Shown: positions 8,477 through 19,091, counted from the first letter of the stretch. The stretch: DNA of 64,000 bases from JAVJQS01 sp040218815 (GCA_040218815.1 JAVJQS010000008.1:62001-126000), one strand, 5' to 3'. Notes: generated from the sequence alone by a model not told the origin. Program-made: numbers and translations.

Positions 8477-11400
8477 TTTGCAACGACGTTAACCCTAACC
8501 CCTTTGCTATGGCTTGCAAACTCAGGGGCATATTGACATTGGATAGTGCTTATTCCATTTGAAAACTCTCCAATCTGGCTAGCTCTTAGGGCATACTCAA
8601 AAACATAAACACCTTTTGATAAACGATCAATAAAGAAGTTAGTAGAAGCATCTTTAGTGCTTTCGTAATAGCCCAAACCATCTTGATACTTGTATTGAGA
8701 AAGTACATTTACTGGTTCAAAAGCTGCTGCTCTCATATCTTTTAAGTGAACAAACTCCAAGTTTCTATCTGTGGAAAGTTGTATGCGTACTTTTATTTTA
8801 TCGCCCACTTTAATAGTTGTGCCATCAATTGGTTGCATCACTTCCCCTTTTTCGGAATTGCTTACTTTGAATATGGTTTTGCTCAAGCTTAAACCCGCTG
8901 TTTTTGCATTGGAAATCTCATCTAAATCTTGATAAAATTGCCAATAAGCTGCTCCCCAAGCAATGCCTTCATCCTTCTTGTTAACTTTAATTTTTCCCAA
9001 GTTGGATTGCACTGCAGCAGCATCCCAAACCTTTTTATAATATCCAGTTCCTGCCTCTGTGTTAGTGGTATTGAGTTCAATTTTTTGATTGCCAATTGTT
9101 ATATCAACTTGTGGTGTTGTTGCAAAGTCATTATTTCCACTCATTAATAAAGCATAACAAGCTGCAGCAGTTGCTTTAGTATTGTTCCATGCTTGTGTTT
9201 GTTTCTGCTTTAACAGCCAAATATTTAATTCTTCCACCAATTGTTGGTTTTCTCCAGCTTCAAACAATTCAATCATTAACGCTTGTGTTTCAATTGGCGC
9301 TTGATACCAATAATAACCACCTTGATTATTTTTCCAATACATGCCCATTTCTTCATCCATGATTGCATTGTCTGCCAATGAAAGTTGAATTTGTTTTGAA
9401 ATTGGGCTACTTGGAAGTATTCTGTGCATTGACAATCCAATTAAGCCTTGCTCATAAATACTGCGATTTAACCAATATTTCTGAGCCTGATCTACATAAT
9501 ATTCATAGCTTTTTTGGTTTTTAGGCAAGGATATTTCTTGGAAAAAACTTCGAGTATAGAGGTAATGAATTTGCAATCTTCCCAAATGATTTTTACTTAA
9601 ATCAGCTTTGTTTTCAAGGAGTCTATTATAATCTTCTTCTACTCGTTGATCCATATAGGCAACAGCATTTCTAAGTAATACCTCTAGTTTGTGGTCGGCT
9701 CTTAATTCAATACCCAACTTTTTTAAATGCCCTAAGCCTTCTACTATATACTGACTTATATATCGATTGTCTTGCATTCCTTTGTACCACGACCACCCAC
9801 CATTCGGTAGTTGCAATTGACTTAGTTTATCAATCGCCGCTTGTTTTTCTGCAGCCATTCTATTGTAATCAAAAAGTAGGGCAATCCGCTTTTTTTGTTC
9901 ACTTTCACTCTTTGCCAATTTTAACCATGGAGTTTCTTCGAGGAGAATACTCTTGAGCTCCTGATTTTGCATCAGTTTCGAAGTTAACTCTTCAGAACTG
10001 CTGTTTTTCCATTGCTCAAAAACCGCTTTTATTTTGGGATTGCTATTGGCGATTTTTTCAGCCAAACTATTGGCATACAATCGGGCGAATACTTGTTCAG
10101 AACATTCATCCGTTTGTTCGCTGAGATTGGGTAAAGCCTGAATGGCATACCAAGCAGGATTAGCAGTAAATTCTAAGGTAAAACTCTCATGGCTAAGTGT
10201 TGCCTCAGACGCTGAATTCAGCAGCTTCTTAAATTCAAAACGTTTGCTTTCATTTCCTCGAATCCACAAGGGTAAACTTTCCGTTACTAGCATTCGGTTA
10301 GGAACTACCGGAATAGCTCTCTCTTCGCCATCACTAAACGCTTCTGTTTTTGCTTCTATTCGGTAACTAATGACTTTTAAATTTTTTGGAATGTGAACTT
10401 TCCAACTTACCGTTGTATTTCCTTTTGTTGGAACATCAAATGGTATATCGGCAGCGTTTTCACTAAAGATGTCTATTTTATTTCCGTTGAGGGCATTGTA
10501 AAACTGAAGCCTAGCATAGCCTTCTAGCTTTTTATCGCTGAGATTATTGATTAACGCTGTAAACTGAAATTGATCCCCCTCCCTAAAAAAGCGAGGAGCA
10601 TTGGGCACTACCATGATTTCTTTTTGTGTGCGAATAGATTGTTCTAGCGTTCCAATTTCTAAATTTTTAGTGTGCGCTAAAGCCCTGAATTTCCATTGTG
10701 TTAAAGCATCTGGCATGGTGAATTCAAAACTTACTTCTCCACTGTCACCAGTTCTTAGTTGAGGGTAAATGAATACCGTTTCTCTAAAATCAGAACGTAT
10801 AGGATTGGCGGTAGCTTGTTTTTCAATCGATTGTTTTTTATCTTTTTGGACCTCGTTTTGTTTAAATTTAAAGCTTCCAGCATCATCTTCAATAGCTGTT
10901 GATTCTAACTCATAATAAACTTCACCAGCAATCATGCTTTCAGCCATCCTCGGCTGATGCAGCCCATACCCTCCATAGCCTAAGTAAAAGCCAAACCAGT
11001 TTAGACTGGGGTAAACACGCTGTGGAACAACCGGTAAATCTTTATTAGTAACCACAAAAGTTTCAGCACTTGTTGAACTAAAACTGTTGTTTTGATCCCA
11101 ATGCAATTGACTGGAATTGGAACGATATAAATTCAAATCCCAGTTGTCTTGCCTGAATTGATCCAAGGATTGGTCATACATGCCTGCCAATAGTTCTGCG
11201 GCAGCAGCATCGCCATTATTTCCTGTTATGCTAAGTGTCCATTTCTCCTGACTACCTGGTTGAACTTTATCCCTAAAGGTGCCTAGACTAAGGCTTAATT
11301 TTTTATTACTGAATGGCACAGAAATTCTGCTCGAGTAGCTTATCATTCGATCGGAGTGGATGCCAGTAAAATAAATTGAAAAACCTCCACGATAATCTTC

Positions 11401-14400
11401 CTTTATGGGAATGTTTATTTTTTGTTGGGCATTATTTAGCGTGATCCATTTTTTGGAAATAACTTGGTTCTTATGCACCACCTCATAGAGCAAGCGACAA
11501 TTTTTCAATGATGAGCCAATGATAAACTGTGCCGTATCACCTGGTTCACCTTCGTTTTTTAAAACCTCAAATTGTGAAAATAGCGGGTAGGGTGGTTGAT
11601 CAGCTTTTGTGTCAATTAAGTTAAAGCGTTTTTTTAATTCCACCTTTTCACCATATCGGTCAGTTGTTTCAACTACCAATTCATAAGCTCCTGGGCTCAA
11701 CTCCCTGAAAAGATTCAACTGCTTATTACAGTTAATTGTAGAATTGCTTACTTCGTAGTCTCTAGGAAAAGAAGCAAGCTCTGACTCTTCAGCCTTACTT
11801 GCATAAGATGGGAAATTGTTTCTGTATTCCATTTGGGCTATTCCAACTTGATCTACAGCAGCCCACAACTTCGACTTTTTGGGGCTTTTTGGCGTTTGCA
11901 GTTTCCACAAACTCAAACTTGCTTTTGTATCAATGGGCTGTCCATTAATAGTTTGAGCGGTTATTTTTAAGGTTTTTAAATCGTTGAACTGAATAGTCTC
12001 TCCTAAATCGCTTGTCAAAAACAAGGATTGACTGCTTAATTGGATGTTTTCAGTTAAACTTTGGGTTTCCCCGCTTGGGCTAGTGGCGTCAATAACTAAC
12101 TCATAATTATAAACTGGATTCCATTTTGGTTGAATACTTGGGTCTGCTTGCGCTAAAAAGTTGAAGGTAAAAGCCCCTTTCTCATCTGTACTAATCGTTC
12201 CATTTGCAATTTCCTTTTGATTGGCAGGAGGCATGAAGCTTCTAAAATAAGACCAATAAGGATAGCTTGCTTTGCGATAGATACGATAACTCACCGCTGC
12301 ATTGGTAATCATTGCTCCAGAATAAGCAGCTACTTTTCCATTTACTTCAATGGATTTGTTTATCTTTTGTTCACTTTTTGAACTATCCAGCCTAATCTCG
12401 AAGGTTGGACGCTTGTATTCTTCAACTGAAAAACGATGCATCCCATTTTTATCTTGAATGCGGTATTGGCCGTTCAATCCACTTGTTGGTAGTACAAAAC
12501 TGCCTTGGTATGAACCGAAATCATTTGTTTTTACAGTTAGAGAACTTAATTCTTCTCCGTTCACATTATACAAGCTCACTTTTGTAGAGAAGTTCGCTTT
12601 TGGAGTTTTATTATCTCCCTTAGACTCAATGACAATTCCTTTAAAATAAACAACTTGACCTGGTCGGTAAATTGCTCGATCAGTAAAAAAATGGGTTGTT
12701 GTTATCGTTCTTTCATTGGCCTGATGGTTATACAAGTAGTAGCTCGTCGACAAGCCCAAGGTGTCTGTTTCGTTGGATAATTGGAATTGAAATTGATTGT
12801 TTCCACTAAAATTTTTTATCTCGACGAAAGCATTTTTATCTGTTTCATAAGTGGCTATTTTTTTTAAACCATCATTTCTTGAGCTATAGTCATAAAATGG
12901 ACTAAACACATCAACAGTTATATTACTTAGCAGATCACCAGTTTTTCTATTTAGTGAATACAGTTCAACAGCATTACCTTTAGCATGGCGTCTGCTCATA
13001 TAAGCCAATTCGCTCACCTGAAAGTTGGCATATACGATTCTTTCAGTAGAGTTATCAAAGCTTTCTGTGTTTGCTGCTAATAAAAAGTAATTGCCTTTCG
13101 GAAGCGATTGGGTAGACAATTCATGCGCATGCTGTTGAAAATCACCTAAATTTTCAATAGACGCTAACCATGTTCTTGAAGGTTTTCTATCAATTAAATT
13201 GCGAATAAATTCTTCCCTGTTTTTGTAGCTCCATTTTTGGTTTATTGCATGGGGCAGTTTTAACAAACGGAAATAGACAGTATCGATGTTTTTATGACTT
13301 AGTCGAAATAAAATGGCTTCATTTGGTAAATAGGTGTTCTCAACTTGAAAATCCAAAGCTGTTTGCTCGATTATAGACTTTAAAGCAGCACATTGTTTTG
13401 CACCAAAAGAAGTTTTTCCAGTTTTTGAAGTGCAAATTTCATGGGCCTTTTTCAAGTACCATTGATTGGAATTACCCTCTTCCTCAAAACTGTATTCATT
13501 ACCCCACCGATAATAAAGCTGAGCAATGGCGTAATCAATTTCATCAGCTGATTTATTAGCTGAATGTTTTTTTGAAAATGCTTGAAGTGCCTTTAAGTAT
13601 AAACTGTCTTTCAATTCCAAATTAGATTGATTGTAGGCAAAGCTTAAGCGATCCAAATTAAAGTCAATTAATACCTGAGGTGATTTGTCGTTTTGGTGTA
13701 ACTTTAATAATTGCTGGTACACTAATAAGCTATTGAAATTGGCAGAATTACTGTCTGGAGAATTCAGCTCTAAAGCAATAAAGTTTTCAACGGAAGAAAA
13801 AACAGCATAATCATCTAGATTAAATTCGTGAATTGGGGCATTTACATTGCCTTCATTTCGTTTATAGTGTTGTAATGCTCTATCGGCTAAAAAATCATAT
13901 AAGCTTGGGCGTAATTCCAAGTTGTTTTTGGTCAAGTTAGAGTCTTGAGGAGTTGCATTTAAAATGGGGATTAAGGAAGTACTTGGAAATTGACTCAAAT
14001 CATCCTTTGGACTTAAAGAAGCTTGATAATGCTGGTTTATTTTTTGCATGATTTGATCCAAGCTCCAAGAGCGAACATCTCCTTCGTCAAAATTGGTAGT
14101 AGCCGTTCGTTCCCTAAAGCGCCAGCGGTTTTGATTGTAATATTGAAAATATAACTCCCCTGTGGCAGAATGTAATAATTGCTTTAGAGGAAATTCAGCA
14201 GCTTCAATTTGTGCTTCGTAGGCTGTTAAAATTTTTAGAGACGATTCCTCTTCAATGTGGTTGGAATATTTGGAACGGTAGGCTAAGGCTTTAAATACTT
14301 GGTTGATGTTGTTTTCGGCCAAAGCCTTTTCTAAGATGGCATTGCTTTTATCAATTATGGCTTTGCCCATGCCTTTATTTTCCAACTTTTTTACTTCTTG

Positions 14401-14529
14401 CCAATCGGCCTCGTATTCAGCATAACTAATGGCTGATGTGGGGGTGGAAGAAGTCGAATTGGTGTTTTTGCAGGCTTGTAAACTCAGGATTGCAAGCACT
14501 AAAAAGAAGATGAATTTATTCCAATGCAT
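8473..14529 (-). CDS. Alpha-2-macroglobulin family lipoprotein with thioester motif
   Basis: 2018 residues. The start has a lipoprotein signal (hydrophobic residues 5-19, lipobox SLQAC, Cys20), so it should be anchored to a membrane. Macroglobulin beta domains fill the first two thirds; FFTDRAIYRPGQVVYFKG is the characteristic MG2 entry motif. The A2M core has FVYPQLRTGDSGEVSF-like and PDALTQWKFRA motifs. A CSEQ thioester motif is at Cys1476-Gln1479, followed by an alpha/alpha-barrel complement-like domain (GGWSWYKGMQDNRY) and a C-terminal receptor-like domain. In bacteria such proteins are thought to trap proteases in the periplasm. No penicillin-binding protein 1C partner lies next to it, unlike the E. 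coli YfhM-PbpC pair. It lies 111 bases after a TRIC-type gene on the same strand. Confidence 0.93.
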   Translation of the reverse strand: MHWNKFIFFLVLAILSLQACKNTNSTSSTPTSAISYAEYEADWQEVKKLENKGMGKAIIDKSNAILEKALAENNINQVFKALAYRSKYSNHIEEESSLKILTAYEAQIEAAEFPLKQLLHSATGELYFQYYNQNRWRFRERTATTNFDEGDVRSWSLDQIMQKINQHYQASLSPKDDLSQFPSTSLIPILNATPQDSNLTKNNLELRPSLYDFLADRALQHYKRNEGNVNAPIHEFNLDDYAVFSSVENFIALELNSPDSNSANFNSLLVYQQLLKLHQNDKSPQVLIDFNLDRLSFAYNQSNLELKDSLYLKALQAFSKKHSANKSADEIDYAIAQLYYRWGNEYSFEEEGNSNQWYLKKAHEICTSKTGKTSFGAKQCAALKSIIEQTALDFQVENTYLPNEAILFRLSHKNIDTVYFRLLKLPHAINQKWSYKNREEFIRNLIDRKPSRTWLASIENLGDFQQHAHELSTQSLPKGNYFLLAANTESFDNSTERIVYANFQVSELAYMSRRHAKGNAVELYSLNRKTGDLLSNITVDVFSPFYDYSSRNDGLKKIATYETDKNAFVEIKNFSGNNQFQFQLSNETDTLGLSTSYYLYNHQANERTITTTHFFTDRAIYRPGQVVYFKGIVIESKGDNKTPKANFSTKVSLYNVNGEELSSLTVKTNDFGSYQGSFVLPTSGLNGQYRIQDKNGMHRFSVEEYKRPTFEIRLDSSKSEQKINKSIEVNGKVAAYSGAMITNAAVSYRIYRKASYPYWSYFRSFMPPANQKEIANGTISTDEKGAFTFNFLAQADPSIQPKWNPVYNYELVIDATSPSGETQSLTENIQLSSQSLFLTSDLGETIQFNDLKTLKITAQTINGQPIDTKASLSLWKLQTPKSPKKSKLWAAVDQVGIAQMEYRNNFPSYASKAEESELASFPRDYEVSNSTINCNKQLNLFRELSPGAYELVVETTDRYGEKVELKKRFNLIDTKADQPPYPLFSQFEVLKNEGEPGDTAQFIIGSSLKNCRLLYEVVHKNQVISKKWITLNNAQQKINIPIKEDYRGGFSIYFTGIHSDRMISYSSRISVPFSNKKLSLSLGTFRDKVQPGSQEKWTLSITGNNGDAAAAELLAGMYDQSLDQFRQDNWDLNLYRSNSSQLHWDQNNSFSSTSAETFVVTNKDLPVVPQRVYPSLNWFGFYLGYGGYGLHQPRMAESMIAGEVYYELESTAIEDDAGSFKFKQNEVQKDKKQSIEKQATANPIRSDFRETVFIYPQLRTGDSGEVSFEFTMPDALTQWKFRALAHTKNLEIGTLEQSIRTQKEIMVVPNAPRFFREGDQFQFTALINNLSDKKLEGYARLQFYNALNGNKIDIFSENAADIPFDVPTKGNTTVSWKVHIPKNLKVISYRIEAKTEAFSDGEERAIPVVPNRMLVTESLPLWIRGNESKRFEFKKLLNSASEATLSHESFTLEFTANPAWYAIQALPNLSEQTDECSEQVFARLYANSLAEKIANSNPKIKAVFEQWKNSSSEELTSKLMQNQELKSILLEETPWLKLAKSESEQKKRIALLFDYNRMAAEKQAAIDKLSQLQLPNGGWSWYKGMQDNRYISQYIVEGLGHLKKLGIELRADHKLEVLLRNAVAYMDQRVEEDYNRLLENKADLSKNHLGRLQIHYLYTRSFFQEISLPKNQKSYEYYVDQAQKYWLNRSIYEQGLIGLSMHRILPSSPISKQIQLSLADNAIMDEEMGMYWKNNQGGYYWYQAPIETQALMIELFEAGENQQLVEELNIWLLKQKQTQAWNNTKATAAACYALLMSGNNDFATTPQVDITIGNQKIELNTTNTEAGTGYYKKVWDAAAVQSNLGKIKVNKKDEGIAWGAAYWQFYQDLDEISNAKTAGLSLSKTIFKVSNSEKGEVMQPIDGTTIKVGDKIKVRIQLSTDRNLEFVHLKDMRAAAFEPVNVLSQYKYQDGLGYYESTKDASTNFFIDRLSKGVYVFEYALRASQIGEFSNGISTIQCQYAPEFASHSKGVRVNVVAN

Positions 14530-14640
14530 GGTTTTGGTTTTGCAGTAGATTACAAACTTAATACCAAAGGGAATGTTGTGGGATTTTTACTAATTGTAAA
14601 GCAAGTCAAATGCAATCGGTTTAATGATTGTGTATCAAGC

Positions 14641-15303
14641 TCATTTCTCTCTGGTAAATATTTTCTTTCGGCTTTCATCAATCCCCGAAAGGCCAATTTT
14701 AAACTTAATCACCAAAATGCGAATGGCAACAATTAGAGAAATGCTTAACACCGTATTTAACTCAAAGGGAACATCAAATTTTTGCAAATAATAGAACAAT
14801 GTAGCACCGGCTATACAAGCCATGGCATAAATTTCTTTTCTAAAAATTAGTGGTATTTCATTAATTAAAATATCTCTAATCACTCCCCCCAAAACTGCTG
14901 AAAACATGCCTAAAATAATAGCGATAGGTGGTGAAATGCCAATGATTAAGGCTTTTTTAAGACCTAAAATGGTAAAAACTCCAATTCCTATGGTATCAAA
15001 TAGAAAGAGTGTTTTTCGCAGCTTTCGAACCACCCCTTTAAATAAAAAGGTAATGCCAACCCCTGCCAAAATTATGTAGAGGTAGGTGACATCTTTCATC
15101 CAACCTACAGGAGTGGCACCAATTAATAAATCACGGATAGTACCGCCACCAACTGCAGTAACAAAAGCTAAAAATGCTGCTCCAAACAAATCTAATTTTT
15201 TAGAAGCAGCAGCCATAGCACCACTAATGGCAAATACCAAAGTTCCAACTAAGTCTAAGCTGAATAAAATTTCATCTATATTTTTTAAAACTCCAATTGG
15301 CAT
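14641..15303 (-). CDS. Trimeric intracellular cation channel (TRIC/UPF0126) family membrane protein
   Basis: 220 residues with about seven membrane segments in two repeats. Each repeat carries the family glycine motif: GGGTIRDLL at residues 52-60 and GGVIRDILI near 137. Bacterial TRIC homologues conduct monovalent cations; formerly UPF0126/YicG. The start is MPIGVLKNID with the ATG at 15303. It is upstream of the alpha-2-macroglobulin gene on the same strand, but 111 bases apart, so a shared transcript is uncertain. Confidence 0.85.
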   Translation of the reverse strand: MPIGVLKNIDEILFSLDLVGTLVFAISGAMAAASKKLDLFGAAFLAFVTAVGGGTIRDLLIGATPVGWMKDVTYLYIILAGVGITFLFKGVVRKLRKTLFLFDTIGIGVFTILGLKKALIIGISPPIAIILGMFSAVLGGVIRDILINEIPLIFRKEIYAMACIAGATLFYYLQKFDVPFELNTVLSISLIVAIRILVIKFKIGLSGIDESRKKIFTREK

Positions 15304-15800
15304 GGCTAAAAATTTTTTGGGGAAGGTATGAAGATTTTAGTTTTAAATAAAAAGTTGTTAGTTAATCAAATTCAAAAAGAGATACTTAATTATACTACCT
15401 AAGTGCTTTTTTTATTTCGTTTGGCATTGTAGCTAAAAATGAGAATATCCGATGAGTTGGCTTAGTAAAACCGGAAAGTTCCATATCTTGCATTGGAAAT
15501 CATTCGGCTGCACTTTGCCAAGTCGAGGATAGACTTATTTTTAGATACAGCCTGAGCTTTTTGGTCCTTTTTGCTCACCAAAAAGGACAATTAAAGAGAA
15601 AAAAAAGGAAGTTTTTGTTTGATAAACGTCTGAATAATTTGATATCAAATATTTTCAAACTTTTATCATTCTTTGTTTTAAAACAGAAGGAGTGCAATTC
15701 AAAGTAAATCAAACAGTACTATGTTACTAAGTTTAGCTTATATTTTTCGATATTTGCAATCAAATTTATTTTAATACTTCAAGAAGCAGCTAGCGTTTTT
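15304..15800. other. Intergenic region, divergent, no gene seen
   Basis: About 500 bases between two divergent genes (TRIC-like and MMPL). No open frame with gene-like composition is visible. The only strong structure is the hairpin at 15564-15588. The 300 bases to its left have somewhat higher GC than the flanks and may be a decayed repeat. The plus-strand gene presumably has its promoter in 15700-15790, where AT-rich sequence with several TTTG triplets occurs, but no convincing TAnnTTTG box was found. Confidence 0.4.
15564..15588. repeat. Hairpin GTCCTTTTTG-CTCAC-CAAAAAGGAC
   Basis: Perfect 10-bp inverted repeat with a 5-base loop, preceded by GAGCTTTTTG. No gene ends nearby on the plus strand; on the minus strand it is upstream of the TRIC gene. 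It is therefore not an obvious terminator and could be a dispersed repeat or a piece of untranslated leader. Confidence 0.5.
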
Positions 15801-18209
15801 ATGTGGGAAAAATTTTCAAGTTTCATACTCCGACAACGCTATATAATAGTAGCTGTCATTATTTCACTTACCGTATTTTTTGGGTATTACGCTAAAGATA
15901 TCAAGTTGAGCTATGAAATGGCTCAAGTGTTGCCCCAGTCTGATTCTACACTTCAAGCTTTTGAAAAATTTAAGTCGCGCTTTGGCCAAGATGGTAGCAT
16001 CATGGTTATAGGTGTTAAAGACAGTAATTTATATGAACTTGAAAACTTTAATGAGTGGCTGAGTCTTTCAGATCGGTTAAAAGAAGTAGAAGGAATCGAT
16101 AATGTGGTTTCTATGGCGACTGTATATGGACTGGAAAAAGATACTAAAGAACGATCTTTAACTCCTTACCCAATAATAAAGGAAAAGCCAAGTAGCCAGG
16201 CTGAGCTAGACTCGCTGCTTAAAAAAATATATGCCCTACCCTTTTATCAAGGCTTCATTTTTAGTGAAGATCACAAGACCACCTTAATGGCGCTAACCCT
16301 TGATCGTGAGTTGCTCGATTCCAAGGATAGGGGAGTGATGATGGAAGATATTTTATCGGAAATTGACGAATTTAAAGCAAACACAAACATAGTTGTCCGC
16401 TATTCTGGCTTACCTTACATTAGAGCAAACAATACCACTAAAGTTCGGTCTGAAATTCGACTTTTTATTTTGTTGGCTATCCTGGTAACCGCAACCATTT
16501 TACTGTTGTTCTTCCGCTCTTTCCGAGCCATGATAATTTCTATGATTATTGTAATGGTTGGGGTGGTTTGGTCGGTAGGTATTCAAGTATTACTCGGCTT
16601 TAACATCACTATTTTAACTGGGTTAATGCCGCCCCTACTGATTGTAATTGGTATTCCGAATTGTATCTTTTTATTAAATAAATACCATCAGGAATATAAG
16701 CGGCACGGCAACCAAATATTAGCCTTGAGTCGGGTAATTCAAAAAATAGGGAATGCTATTTTCTTAACTAACACCACAACGGCATTAGGGTTTGGCACAT
16801 TTATCTTCACTGACAGTACAATTTTAGTTGAATTTGGAATAGTGGCCACTTTGGGAATTTTATCTGTCTTCTTGATCTCTATCACGCTAATGCCCATCAT
16901 GCTTAGCGTTCAAAGACCCCCCAAGGCTAAACACACGAAACACTTAGAAAGGCAGTGGGTACACTTGGTGGTGCATCAATTAGTACGCATAGTAACTGGT
17001 CATAGAACACTTACTTATGTAGTGACAGTGATACTGATTATTACTGGAATCTATGGTATTACCTTGATGCAAACTACAGGGAATATAGCTGACGATTTGC
17101 CGCGACACGATCCCGTATTTCTAGATTTACAGTTTTTTGAGGCTAATTTTCAAGGGGTATTGCCATTTGAAATTACAGTTGATACCAAGAAAAAGGGCGG
17201 CGCTACGCGATTACATAACTTGAAAAAAATTGATCAACTCCAAGAATTACTAAGAAAATACCCTGAGTTTTCAAAACCACTATCAATAGTTGAAGGAATT
17301 AAGTTTGCAAAACAAGGTTATTATGGAGGTAACCCCTATAAATATGATTTATATACCAACCAAGAACGTGCATTTATTGCCCCTTATTTAATTTCATCAA
17401 AAGGGGAAGAAAACAGTAATTTATTGAGCTCTTACTTAGATTCTAACCGACAAATTACAAGAATTACTGCCCAAATGGCCGATGTTGGGTCCAATCGAAT
17501 GGAAGCCATTATAAAAGACCTAAAACCTCGTGTTGATTCTATTTTTTCTCCTGAAAAATATGAGGTAGAATATACTGGCACGAGTGTGATTTGGTTGAAG
17601 GGAACGGATTATTTAGTTAAAAACTTAATGCTGAGCTTGAGCATTGCCATCTTCCTAATTGCCATTATTATGGCGTTTTTATTTTCTTCGGTACGTATGG
17701 TTTTTGTAAGCTTGATTCCAAACCTCTTACCACTGCTATTTACAGCAGCAATTATGGGCTACTTCGGGATATCGCTGAAACCCTCCACCATTTTAATTTT
17801 TAGTATTGCCTTTGGTATTTCAGTAGATGATACGATTCACTTCTTAGCGAAATATAGGCAAGAACTGAGTAAACACGCATTAAATTTAAGAGAAGCTGCA
17901 ATTTTGGCTTTAAAGGAAACAGGGGTAAGCATGATTTATACTTCCATTGTATTGTTCTTTGGATTTGGGGTGTTTACCGCTTCAAGTTTTGGCGGCACAA
18001 TTGCCTTGGGCTTGCTGGTTTCCATTACCTTGCTTTTTGCCATGGCCTCTAATTTAATTCTATTGCCATCTCTCTTGCTTTCATTTGATAAATGGCTAAT
18101 TACCAAGGCGTTTAAGAAAGAATCAATGGTTGAAATTTTAGATGAAGAGGACGATATTGAGCTAGATGATTTAGAAGTTAAAATCCTTAAAGACTCAGAT
18201 AATCATTAA
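15801..18209 (+). CDS. MMPL/RND-family transporter
   Basis: 802 residues with the RND duplicated layout: one membrane helix near the N-terminus (residues ~14-30), a periplasmic loop, five helices around residues 215-370, a second half starting with a helix near 400, another loop, and five helices from about 610 to 780. The motif GISVDDTIHFLAKYRQ is typical of the MMPL/HpnN/SSD-type branch, which moves lipids, hopanoids or other hydrophobic compounds, rather than the drug-efflux AcrB branch. An acidic tail (DEEDDIELDDLE) closes the protein. It is the first of four closely spaced genes (23, 1 and 3 bases) with rfbA, an epimerase and a prenyl synthase. The substrate is unknown; lipid export is my inference. 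Confidence 0.88.
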   Translation: MWEKFSSFILRQRYIIVAVIISLTVFFGYYAKDIKLSYEMAQVLPQSDSTLQAFEKFKSRFGQDGSIMVIGVKDSNLYELENFNEWLSLSDRLKEVEGIDNVVSMATVYGLEKDTKERSLTPYPIIKEKPSSQAELDSLLKKIYALPFYQGFIFSEDHKTTLMALTLDRELLDSKDRGVMMEDILSEIDEFKANTNIVVRYSGLPYIRANNTTKVRSEIRLFILLAILVTATILLLFFRSFRAMIISMIIVMVGVVWSVGIQVLLGFNITILTGLMPPLLIVIGIPNCIFLLNKYHQEYKRHGNQILALSRVIQKIGNAIFLTNTTTALGFGTFIFTDSTILVEFGIVATLGILSVFLISITLMPIMLSVQRPPKAKHTKHLERQWVHLVVHQLVRIVTGHRTLTYVVTVILIITGIYGITLMQTTGNIADDLPRHDPVFLDLQFFEANFQGVLPFEITVDTKKKGGATRLHNLKKIDQLQELLRKYPEFSKPLSIVEGIKFAKQGYYGGNPYKYDLYTNQERAFIAPYLISSKGEENSNLLSSYLDSNRQITRITAQMADVGSNRMEAIIKDLKPRVDSIFSPEKYEVEYTGTSVIWLKGTDYLVKNLMLSLSIAIFLIAIIMAFLFSSVRMVFVSLIPNLLPLLFTAAIMGYFGISLKPSTILIFSIAFGISVDDTIHFLAKYRQELSKHALNLREAAILALKETGVSMIYTSIVLFFGFGVFTASSFGGTIALGLLVSITLLFAMASNLILLPSLLLSFDKWLITKAFKKESMVEILDEEDDIELDDLEVKILKDSDNH

Positions 18210-18232
18210 TTTGGCGCCTAAAACTGATTGAT

Positions 18233-19090
18233 ATGAAGGGAATAGTTTTAGCGGGCGGATCAGGCACAAGGCTGCACCCATTGACACTAGCAGTGAGCAA
18301 GCAATTAATGCCGGTTTATGATAAGCCGATGATCTATTATCCGTTATCGGTATTGATGAATGCGGGAATACGTGAAATATTAATCATTACCACACCGCAT
18401 GATAATGCAAGCTTTAAAAAACTGTTGGGCGATGGTTCTCAATTTGGTTGTGACTTCCAGTATGCGGTGCAAGAAATTCCAAATGGACTTGCTCAGGCAT
18501 TTGTAATTGGTGAAGATTTTATTGGCGACGATAAGGTGGCGCTAATTTTAGGAGATAATATTTTTTACGGTTCAAACATGGCCGAATTGCTAGAAGCTAA
18601 CAATGACCCTGAAGGTGGAATTGTATATGCCTATCATGTTTCAGATCCTGAGCGCTACGGCGTAGTGGAATTTGATGAAAATCAAGTGGCCAAATCAATT
18701 GAAGAAAAGCCAAAAAATCCAAAATCAAATTTTGCTGTCCCAGGGTTATATTTCTACGATAATGAGGTGATAGAAATTGCAAAAAACCTGAAGCCTAGTG
18801 CCAGAGGGGAATATGAAATTACGGATGTAAATAAAAAATACTTGGAACAGGGGAAGCTTCAAGTAGCAATTTTAGATCGGGGAACGGCATGGTTAGATAC
18901 TGGAACTTTTGCTTCATTGATGCAAGCAGGCCAATTTGTTGAAGTAATTGAAGAAAGACAAGGATTAAAAATTGGCTGTCTAGAAGAAATTGCCTTCCGC
19001 AAAGGATTTATTGATAAAAAGCAACTCCATGAATTAGCACAGCCATTATTAAAAAGTGGCTATGGAAACTATTTATTGAAACTGATTTAA
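18233..19090 (+). CDS. rfbA: Glucose-1-phosphate thymidylyltransferase
   Basis: 285 residues, typical RmlA length. It makes dTDP-glucose from dTTP and glucose-1-phosphate, the first step to dTDP-rhamnose and other dTDP-deoxysugars. The nucleotidyl-transfer motif GGSGTRLHPLT begins at residue 8, followed by KQLMPVYDKPMIYYPLS, LGDNIFYG and a GTAWLDTGT segment near the C-terminus, all diagnostic. No rfbB, rfbC or rfbD is adjacent; the next gene, one base later, is another SDR epimerase. It sits in an apparent operon downstream of an RND exporter. Confidence 0.96.
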   Translation: MKGIVLAGGSGTRLHPLTLAVSKQLMPVYDKPMIYYPLSVLMNAGIREILIITTPHDNASFKKLLGDGSQFGCDFQYAVQEIPNGLAQAFVIGEDFIGDDKVALILGDNIFYGSNMAELLEANNDPEGGIVYAYHVSDPERYGVVEFDENQVAKSIEEKPKNPKSNFAVPGLYFYDNEVIEIAKNLKPSARGEYEITDVNKKYLEQGKLQVAILDRGTAWLDTGTFASLMQAGQFVEVIEERQGLKIGCLEEIAFRKGFIDKKQLHELAQPLLKSGYGNYLLKLI

Positions 19091-19091
19091 G

